Positions 5,434 to 11,893 of a DNA stretch of 11,893 nt are shown piece after piece. The DNA lies in NCBI GenBank assembly GCA_024280135.1, contig JAJRQS010000229.1:1-11893 (forward strand), read 5' to 3'. The translations under genes were made by a program, and so were the position numbers. Position 1 is the stretch's first letter, and each line of letters starts with the position of its first letter. The notes beneath the pieces were generated by a model. It saw nothing but the letters and a program-made list of their open reading frames with translations, was not told the origin of the DNA and searched no databases. This DNA is from Bacteroidota bacterium (GTDB lineage Bacteria > Bacteroidota > Bacteroidia > Chitinophagales > Saprospiraceae).

Positions 5434-7296
5434 ATGTACATGATTTCTTATTACAGACTTTTACTATTTGTAGGATGTTTATTTACCTTTTCTCTTAATG
5501 CCCAAATTAATTATAGCGCAAACGACCATGAAGCGGTGTATGATTTTCCTTTTGGTTATGGGTCTAATTTGGGTGTATATTCCGGTTGGACGGATCAAGA
5601 CTTAGCTGCTTTGATTGCTGGAGATCCTGCCAAAGGTATCATAGGGGCTAGTGGCAATACCATGCGCCCTACCCTTCCCGAAAATTTTTTAGAAGCTTGG
5701 GGATATGATATTCGTAAAGATGCATTTCAATATTACAAAGACATTGGGATGAAAGGGATTGTGGCTTTTGTTGGATTTCCTTCAGAAGAACATCGGGATA
5801 CCATTGAATTTTGTGATGGAGAACAATCCTATATGTTTAAGAATATGTACACCCCCATTTGGGATGGAGGAAAAAACGGAACACCCGTCAATGATACAAA
5901 TTATTATGCCTTGTACTTATATAAGACTATTCAGGTTTATGGTGATTATGTAGATATTTGGGAAATCTCTAATGAACCTGATTTGTCGGGCTCTCCTTCT
6001 TCCTACCAAGGACCTCAAGTTCCGTCTAGTTGGTGGAATGTAGATCCAGATCCTTGTGACATTGCCATTAAAGCCCCTATTCAATACTATAATAGAATGC
6101 TGCGCATTAGTTATGAAGTCATCAAATCCATGCAACCAGATGATTTAATTGCTGTAGGAGGGCTTGGTTATGCAAGCTTCTTGGATGGCATTCTACGAAA
6201 TACGGACAATCTTGACGAAGGAAAAATAACGGCTGAATACCCATTGAAAGGAGGTGCTTATTTTGATGTATTGAGTTTTCATACCTACCCGCACATAGAT
6301 GGATCGACTAGGGCTTGGAACACACCAGAACAGAAGTGGGATTATTATAGACATTCGGATCGTACCGTAGAAAATGGGTATTTACGAACCTACCGAAATT
6401 TTAAAGAAGTCGCTGATTTTCATGGATATACAGGCGAAAAATATCCAAAGAAACATTATATTGTTACCGAAACCAACATCCCTAATCGTGAATATGGAGA
6501 ATATATTGGTTCTGTTGAAGCACAACGTAACTTCACGATGAAAGCGATACTTAAATCAATGGTGCATGACATTCATCAAATACATTTTTTTACTATTGCT
6601 GAAGAAGGCGCATTTTTTACGCAAGAATTTAGTTATATGGGACTTTATTCTAAGCTTGGTGCATCCTATGAGGAGCCGGCTTCTCTCACCGAACAGGGCA
6701 TAGCGTTCAAAACTTTAGCAATGGTGACTAAGGAGTATCAATACGATGAAACGGCTACCACAGCATTGAATTTACCTGCATATATAGATGGGCTTGCGCT
6801 AAAAAACAATGCTGATGAACCGATCTATGTTTTATGGGCGAAAACATATCTAGACCGAAGCGAAAAAACGAGTGCTACCTACCAAATTGAAAACATAGCA
6901 GAAGGTAATATCATGGCGATCTACGACTGGGATTATAGTGTAACCCATAAAATAGATTCTATACCTGGTAATCAGCTTTCGCTAAATGGAACACCACGTT
7001 TGTTTAAACCATTAGGTAAGTTAAATATCGCTTTTGATTTACTCCCAACAATAGAGAATAACCCTGCTGATATTGAATTTAGGCTAAACTATTATTTGTA
7101 TGGTGAGGCGACCGTATATGCTAACCTTTATGACAATGCAGGTCATCAGGTTTCCAATGTGATTTCAAAAACAAAACAGTCTGCTGGTTATTATCAATAC
7201 AATGTTTCCACTGAGTTTTTACCGCAAGGCGTGTATCATTTAAAACTTAAAGCTGGATTTAAAACATTCAATCAATCTATTGTGGTGGTACATTAG
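5434..7296 (+). CDS. Secreted clan-A-like glycoside hydrolase with T9SS-like C-terminal domain
   Basis: This is a 620-residue exported protein. A signal peptide (residues 1-23, LLLFVGCLFTFSLNA before Gln24) leads into a probable TIM-barrel hydrolase domain. WEISNEPD (176-183) carries the Asn-Glu pair typical of the clan GH-A acid/base at Glu181. SFHTYP (281-286) resembles a conserved barrel strand, and YIVTETN (342-348) places a likely nucleophile at Glu346. The roughly 165-residue spacing fits two-glutamate retaining enzymes. A beta-rich segment (about 430-535) follows. The last 75 residues end LPQGVYHLKLKAGFKTFNQS plus a hydrophobic strand, closely resembling the type-A sorting domain recognised by the Bacteroidota type IX secretion system. 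The GH family and substrate cannot be named, and there are no SusC/SusD genes beside it. An in-frame ATG two codons downstream is an equally possible start. Secretion and fold are likely; activity is inferred. Confidence 0.75.
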   Translation: MYMISYYRLLLFVGCLFTFSLNAQINYSANDHEAVYDFPFGYGSNLGVYSGWTDQDLAALIAGDPAKGIIGASGNTMRPTLPENFLEAWGYDIRKDAFQYYKDIGMKGIVAFVGFPSEEHRDTIEFCDGEQSYMFKNMYTPIWDGGKNGTPVNDTNYYALYLYKTIQVYGDYVDIWEISNEPDLSGSPSSYQGPQVPSSWWNVDPDPCDIAIKAPIQYYNRMLRISYEVIKSMQPDDLIAVGGLGYASFLDGILRNTDNLDEGKITAEYPLKGGAYFDVLSFHTYPHIDGSTRAWNTPEQKWDYYRHSDRTVENGYLRTYRNFKEVADFHGYTGEKYPKKHYIVTETNIPNREYGEYIGSVEAQRNFTMKAILKSMVHDIHQIHFFTIAEEGAFFTQEFSYMGLYSKLGASYEEPASLTEQGIAFKTLAMVTKEYQYDETATTALNLPAYIDGLALKNNADEPIYVLWAKTYLDRSEKTSATYQIENIAEGNIMAIYDWDYSVTHKIDSIPGNQLSLNGTPRLFKPLGKLNIAFDLLPTIENNPADIEFRLNYYLYGEATVYANLYDNAGHQVSNVISKTKQSAGYYQYNVSTEFLPQGVYHLKLKAGFKTFNQSIVVVH

Positions 7297-7365
7297 GGCT
7301 GTCTAGCTTTTATGGTCGTAATTGTGAATTGGGATTCGTAAGGATGCATATTGTTTGGTGCTCTA

Positions 7366-7391
7366 TGTAACCTTATTGTTACAAGTTTTTT
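7366..7391 (+). terminator. Probable terminator after the glycoside-hydrolase gene
   Basis: TGTAAC (7366-7371) pairs perfectly with GTTACA (7378-7383) across a 6-nt loop, and a run of six T follows two bases later. The stem is short and AT-rich, so the call is moderate. It lies 69 bp after the stop codon. Confidence 0.5.
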
Positions 7392-7514
7392 ACCTAGAAT
7401 AAATTTTCGCTGCAAGCAGTATCTGTGTTCCATTCTACCTATTACTCTTGACTTGTGCCTATTGCACGACTAACTTCATATAAAACATACCCTATATGGG
7501 TTGTTTTTCTACCT

Positions 7515-7549
7515 TTTTGCCCATATATCCAAAAAATAAGTTAAATTTG
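7515..7549 (+). promoter_or_regulatory. Promoter of the M12B-PKD gene
   Basis: TTTTG (7515-7519) and TAAATTTG (7542-7549) are separated by 22 bp, the same geometry as the phosphatase promoter and a full match to the Bacteroidota -33/-7 consensus. Transcription would start near 7555, leaving about 40 nt before the ATG. Confidence 0.6.
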
Positions 7550-7594
7550 CAATGCTCCATTTTTTGCGAACTATATCCAAATACCCAAAACAAG

Positions 7595-10500
7595 ATGCTT
7601 GAATTAAAAAGAGTTCAATTCGTTTTGATATGCCTATTCCTTGTGCTCAATCAGACTTTTGCACAAAATGAAGTGCCCAATAATAAGCAGTCTTCTCATT
7701 TAAACCAACTTTTACGAAAGGAACTCAAAGACTGGTCTATTTTTGAATTGGATGCGAATAGCATTTTTGCGCAAGCGACTTCTAGTAACCATCCAAAAAT
7801 TAAATTAGAACTTGGGGAGTTATCCTTTTCGGCTACATATAATAAGACCGATTTGTTTAGTGATAGTTATAGATTAATTACGGCTTTACCCACCGCACAT
7901 ACTAGAGCCATACCGATGTATGCCAAATTTCAAGGACGCTCTGTTCGGTTGACTGTGAACAAGGACTTTATCTATGGGTACTTCTCTAATGGCAAAGACA
8001 ACTACTACATTGAACCACTTTGGTACTATGTTCCAAATGCGCAAAAAGATCAATTTGTGGTTTATAATGAAAAAGATGTCGTTCCTAATACGGGTAAATG
8101 TGGGGTAACAGAAACAAAAAAGAGGGGCCATTTAAATAAAAAACCAACGGACAGTCCAGAAGCCGATTGCTACCAAGTAGATATCGCTATTGCTTCAGAC
8201 TTTCTGATGTTTCAAGATTATGGTAGTGTAGTAGGTGTTGAAAACCATAATATTGGTGTTCTAAATAATGTACAAGGAAATTATATTAGTGAGTTTGCGA
8301 ATGACTTTCTATTTAATATTACTACTCATTTTATTGTTTCAACTAGTGCGAGTGATCCTTGGACAAACTCAACTGATGCGGGTGATGTATTAGATGATTT
8401 TTTAGCTTGGGGCAATAACAATGGATTTGGAAATACGGATTATGATGTAGCCGAATTTTGGACAGACCGTGATTTTGATGCAGGCACTGTGGGTCTTGCC
8501 TTTTTGGGTGTAATCTGTCATTGGTCGCATAGATACCATGTCTTACAAGATTTTACAAATAATGCGCAACACTTAAGAGTCATGACTGCTCATGAGTTGG
8601 GGCATAACTTTGATTGTAGTCATGATGCCTCTAATAGTCCACATATTATGGCACCGACAGTTTCCTCTTCTACTACGTGGTCAAATGCTTCTGTCACGTC
8701 TGTTGATAACTACGCCGCTGGACTTCTTGGCGGTTGCTTACCAGCTGTTTCTTGTAGTGGAGCAGCGGCACCTGTTGCGGCATTTACGGGTACTCCAACG
8801 ACAATATGTGTTGGTCAAACCGTAAGTTATTCTGACAATTCAACGGGCAATCCAACGGCATGGGATTGGCATTTTTTTGGTGGTAATCCAGAATTTTTCA
8901 CGGGTCAAAATCCGCCTAACATTACTTATGCTACTGCTGGTACTTACACTACAGAATTGACTGTCACGAATGCCTCTGGTTCCAATACAGCCACAAAAAC
9001 AAATTATATCCAAGTACAAGATGTGCCCAATGCGAATTTTAACTTGAGTGTCAATTTGCTAGATGTTGACTTTTTTAATCAATCTACAGGAGCTGATTTT
9101 TATACATGGGATTTTGGAGACCCTGCAAGTGGTGCCCAAAATACAACCTCTGTCACCAATCCTTCGCACACTTATCCCAATGATGGCACTTATACCATTA
9201 CTTTAACAGCTTCTAATGGCTGTGGTAATGATGTTTATACTTTTAACTTAAACATCAACACGCCTCCTACTGCTAATTTTACAGCGACTCCAACAACTGT
9301 TTGTACTGGGCAGCAAGTACAATTCAATAACACTTCTTCTGCTAACGCCTCTCAATGGACTTGGTCTTTTCAAGGGGGAAATCCTGGCTCTAGTAATGTA
9401 GAAAATCCACTCATAACCTATAATACAACCGGGTTCTATGATGTGTCATTGATTGCAGCTAGTCCAGGGGGTAGTGACCAAGAATATAAAGCGAACTATA
9501 TTCAAGTGGTTCAGTCACCTACGCCAGACTTTACGTTTGTAGTGACTGGTTCAACAGTAGATTTTACGAACACCACCTCTCCCCTTTCGGGAAATACTTA
9601 CTCGTGGGATTTTGGGGATGGTACTTCTTCTTCGGTGACCAGTCCTTCTCATACTTTTTCGACTGGTGGAAGTTTTGATGTAACTTTACAAGTGAATTCT
9701 TCTAATTGTGGTACTTTGTCAATTACCAAAACAATCAACTTAACCGCTCCACCTGTGAGTAGCTTTACAGCAAACTCGACAACGGGTTGTAACCCACAAG
9801 ACGTCTTATTTTCAAGTACCGCTACAGGGGCTGATACTTGGAGCTGGACTTTTCCAGGTGGCACACCGTCCACTTCTACGAATGAGAATGTTACGGTTAA
9901 TTATCCTAATCCAGGTGTATATAATGTAACACTTGTCGTAACTAACGCAGCGGGCAGTGACACACACACAGAAACGAATTATATCACCATTACGGAAACA
10001 CCTACACCAAGCTTTACCTATAACCCAATAAATCTGAACGTAGATTTTACGAATACCACTTCTCCCCTTTCGGGAAATACATATTCGTGGAATTTTGGAG
10101 ACGGAAACACTTCGACAGCTATTCACCCAAGTCACACCTATGCAGCTGCGGGCAATTATACTGTTACACTAGAAGTGACGAATACTTGTGGAACTTTTTC
10201 TAGTGCTCAGTCTTTTGATTTAGCTATTTTGCCAATTAGTAATTTTACATCAACACATAGTGGTTGTGTTGTTGACCAAGTTTCCTTTTTTGACATAAGT
10301 CAGAACAATCCGACTTCATGGAATTGGACATTCCCTGGAGGTAACCCTAGTAGTTCTACGTTGCAAAATCCTATTATTGAATATAGTTCAGCCGGCTCAT
10401 ATACCGTTACATTGGAGGTAAGCAATGCGGCTGGTAGCAATACCAAAACAACGATGAATTACATCGTGGTAGAGGAAGCGCCTACGGCTTCGTTTACAAC

Positions 10501-11893
10501 TAATATAACAGGGAGTACTGTGGCATTTACCAGTACTTCTAGTGCAAATGCTACTTCTTTTTCATGGGATTTTGGAGATAATAGCGCAATAAGTACAGAT
10601 GAGCATCCAACCCATGTATATACCATGGATGGCACCTATACTGTAGAATTAACGGTTTCAAATAACTGTGGAACAAATACACAAACACAAACAGTAGTTA
10701 TTACGGGAAATACCCCAACAGCTAGCATTACGGCTTCTTCGATGACTATCTGCGAAGGACAAAGTATTGATTTTGAAGCAGTAGTATCTGCTAATACCCA
10801 AAATGTAGATTGGACTTTTGCAGGTGGTTCGCCATCTACTTCAACAGACATGATGCCTTCTGTTCAATATAATAATGCGGGTACATTCAATGTTGTTTTA
10901 ACGGCACATAATGGTAGCAGTTCTGCTACGGCAAATATGACGATTACGGTTGAACCCAATTCAGTTGCTGCTTTTTCTACGGGCACTAGTGGTCTAGATC
11001 TTAATATTACAAATACTTCAACAAATGCAACCAGCTATGCTTGGGATTTCGGCGATGGAAGTTCTTCTACAGCTGCAAATCCAACTCATACTTATTTGGC
11101 AGATGGAACCTATACGGTATGTCTGACCACAACAAATAGCTGTAATACGGATTCTCATTGTGAAACCATAATTATTTCTGGAAATGGGCCTACTGTGGAT
11201 ATAGTGGCCAATACAAATTCGCTTTGTGCTGGAATGTCTGTCACCTATCACGCTAATGTAACCAATTCAAATAATATAAACTGGACCTTTGAGGGTGGCT
11301 CTCCCGCCACCTCAACGGATATCGACGTAACCGTACAGTATAGTACTGCTGGAACCTTCTTAACTTCGTTAACAGCTACTAATCCTTCTGGTACTGCTTC
11401 AGCAAATGAACAAATAACAGTTTTACCGCTTGCAGTAGCTGCTTTTTCAAGCAGTACGAATGGTTTAACCGCTAATTTTACAAATGGATCTTTAGGAAGT
11501 CCAAGCACTTTTTCTTGGGATTTCGGTGATAACGGAGCAACGAGTACTGATGAAAACCCTTCCCATACATTTTCCGCTGCGGGTACTTATAGTGTTTGCC
11601 TAACGGTTACCAATAGTTGTGGGTCAAATACCATTTGTCAGGATGTCATGGTATCTGAATTTAATCCCACAGCAGAAATAGAGATAACCTCCACATCAGG
11701 AGATTGTGCCCCTAAAACAGTCGTTTTTCATGCAAATGTAACGAACTCAACGAGTGTAAACTGGACTTTTGAAAATGGAACGCCAGCTACTTCTACAGAC
11801 TTAAACCCATCAGTCGTATTTAATACACCTGGTAGCCATGTCGTCACCCTTTCGGCAACGAATACTTCAGGAACGGCAAATGCGACAGAGGTG
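7595..11893 (+). CDS. Exported M12B (reprolysin-like) metalloprotease with tandem PKD repeats, 3' partial
   Basis: The open frame runs from ATG 7595 through the window end (1433 codons, no stop). A signal peptide (about residues 1-23, VLICLFLVLNQTFA) is followed by a prodomain to about residue 185. The prodomain contains GKCGVTE (Cys169), resembling the cysteine switch of reprolysin zymogens. The catalytic domain (about 190-385) has the zinc motif HELGHNFDCSH: ligands His333, His337 and His343, catalytic Glu334, and a Met-turn IMAP at Met352. The usual glycine of HExxHxxGxxH is Asp340 here. From residue 392 onward come PKD modules to the window end. It is probably secreted; the missing C-terminus would show whether a T9SS sorting domain is present. 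It may digest or bind host, prey or matrix protein, but the substrate is unknown. It has its own promoter and no visible operon partner. Confidence 0.88.
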   Translation, partial: MLELKRVQFVLICLFLVLNQTFAQNEVPNNKQSSHLNQLLRKELKDWSIFELDANSIFAQATSSNHPKIKLELGELSFSATYNKTDLFSDSYRLITALPTAHTRAIPMYAKFQGRSVRLTVNKDFIYGYFSNGKDNYYIEPLWYYVPNAQKDQFVVYNEKDVVPNTGKCGVTETKKRGHLNKKPTDSPEADCYQVDIAIASDFLMFQDYGSVVGVENHNIGVLNNVQGNYISEFANDFLFNITTHFIVSTSASDPWTNSTDAGDVLDDFLAWGNNNGFGNTDYDVAEFWTDRDFDAGTVGLAFLGVICHWSHRYHVLQDFTNNAQHLRVMTAHELGHNFDCSHDASNSPHIMAPTVSSSTTWSNASVTSVDNYAAGLLGGCLPAVSCSGAAAPVAAFTGTPTTICVGQTVSYSDNSTGNPTAWDWHFFGGNPEFFTGQNPPNITYATAGTYTTELTVTNASGSNTATKTNYIQVQDVPNANFNLSVNLLDVDFFNQSTGADFYTWDFGDPASGAQNTTSVTNPSHTYPNDGTYTITLTASNGCGNDVYTFNLNINTPPTANFTATPTTVCTGQQVQFNNTSSANASQWTWSFQGGNPGSSNVENPLITYNTTGFYDVSLIAASPGGSDQEYKANYIQVVQSPTPDFTFVVTGSTVDFTNTTSPLSGNTYSWDFGDGTSSSVTSPSHTFSTGGSFDVTLQVNSSNCGTLSITKTINLTAPPVSSFTANSTTGCNPQDVLFSSTATGADTWSWTFPGGTPSTSTNENVTVNYPNPGVYNVTLVVTNAAGSDTHTETNYITITETPTPSFTYNPINLNVDFTNTTSPLSGNTYSWNFGDGNTSTAIHPSHTYAAAGNYTVTLEVTNTCGTFSSAQSFDLAILPISNFTSTHSGCVVDQVSFFDISQNNPTSWNWTFPGGNPSSSTLQNPIIEYSSAGSYTVTLEVSNAAGSNTKTTMNYIVVEEAPTASFTTNITGSTVAFTSTSSANATSFSWDFGDNSAISTDEHPTHVYTMDGTYTVELTVSNNCGTNTQTQTVVITGNTPTASITASSMTICEGQSIDFEAVVSANTQNVDWTFAGGSPSTSTDMMPSVQYNNAGTFNVVLTAHNGSSSATANMTITVEPNSVAAFSTGTSGLDLNITNTSTNATSYAWDFGDGSSSTAANPTHTYLADGTYTVCLTTTNSCNTDSHCETIIISGNGPTVDIVANTNSLCAGMSVTYHANVTNSNNINWTFEGGSPATSTDIDVTVQYSTAGTFLTSLTATNPSGTASANEQITVLPLAVAAFSSSTNGLTANFTNGSLGSPSTFSWDFGDNGATSTDENPSHTFSAAGTYSVCLTVTNSCGSNTICQDVMVSEFNPTAEIEITSTSGDCAPKTVVFHANVTNSTSVNWTFENGTPATSTDLNPSVVFNTPGSHVVTLSATNTSGTANATEV
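8768..11893 (+). repeat. Tandem array of 13 PKD modules (last one cut) of two alternating types
   Basis: Approximate module starts are 8768, 9017, 9257, 9509, 9743, 9992, 10223, 10472, 10703, 10952, 11177, 11423 and 11654. Odd modules (type A, 82-84 residues) have a W-x-F-x-GG-x-P core such as WTFPGGNP, one early Cys (for example TTICVGQ) and usually a late xSGS/AGS segment. Even modules (type B, 75-80 residues) have the classical WDFGD(G) core, an NPSHTY-like strand and a late N-x-C-G. The alternation is unbroken. PKD folds are Ig-like beta-sandwiches found as spacers or carbohydrate/protein-binding units in secreted Bacteroidota enzymes. The region is copy-to-copy diverged at the DNA level, except one segment shared by modules 4 and 6. 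Confidence 0.88.

Larger units (their letters stand above)
7297..7594. other. Intergenic region between the hydrolase and the metalloprotease gene
   Basis: This 298-bp stretch has no credible gene on either strand; all frames are broken by frequent stops. It holds a probable terminator (7366-7391), a weak ACCC-tatat-GGGT hairpin (7489-7501) followed by a short T-rich run, a GTGC-ctatt-GCAC mini-hairpin (7455-7467), and the promoter of the next gene near its right end. Confidence 0.6.

Noticed and set aside
7489..7501. ACCC-tatat-GGGT hairpin as a second terminator or operator
   Set aside because: The stem is only 4 bp and the following T-rich run is interrupted. It is too weak to call, although it lies just upstream of the protease promoter.
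9649..11508. Several minus-strand open frames in the PKD region
   Set aside because: They recur at homologous places opposite the repeated modules, so they are reverse-strand echoes of the PKD coding repeats.

Overview
The window looks like a chromosomal stretch from a marine or environmental member of the Bacteroidota, possibly Saprospiraceae-like. Base composition is AT-rich. Several genes are preceded by TAnnTTTG-type -7 promoter boxes, start codons sit in A-rich leaders without Shine-Dalgarno sequences, one secreted protein ends in a type IX secretion (T9SS)-like domain, and the last gene is a giant PKD-repeat protein. The genus cannot be fixed from the sequence alone.

Layout. (1) 44-703 (+): MnmD-type tRNA methyltransferase. 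It converges, with only 4 bp between stop codons, on (2) 708-1343 (-): a low-molecular-weight phosphatase/arsenate-reductase family protein carrying all three cysteines of thioredoxin-linked ArsC. (3) 1412-1571: a non-coding array of two short-repeat families in inverted orientation, lying between the phosphatase promoter and the terminator of (4) rpsO, ribosomal protein S15 (1633-1956, -). (5) 2104-2787 (-): a small outer-membrane beta-barrel protein. (6) 2929-5316 (+): FadN-type 3-hydroxyacyl-CoA dehydrogenase/enoyl-CoA hydratase for fatty-acid beta-oxidation, closed by a strong hairpin. (7) 5434-7296 (+): a secreted clan-A-like glycoside hydrolase with a T9SS-like C-terminus. (8) 7595 to the window end (+): an exported M12B (reprolysin-like) metalloprotease followed by at least twelve complete PKD modules and part of a thirteenth; the gene runs off the window.

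The genes do not form one pathway. The left half (1-5300) is housekeeping: tRNA modification, translation, beta-oxidation and an envelope protein, mostly as single-gene units with their own promoters. The right half (5400-11893) holds two exported proteins suited to polymer or protein degradation, or to surface interactions. The most unusual items are the inverted repeat array, where one repeat copy carries paired compensatory changes in its mini-hairpin, and the strictly alternating two-type PKD array with a regular cysteine pattern that suggests inter-module disulfides. I saw no CRISPR array, tRNA, rRNA, transposase, phage gene or recognisable defence system.
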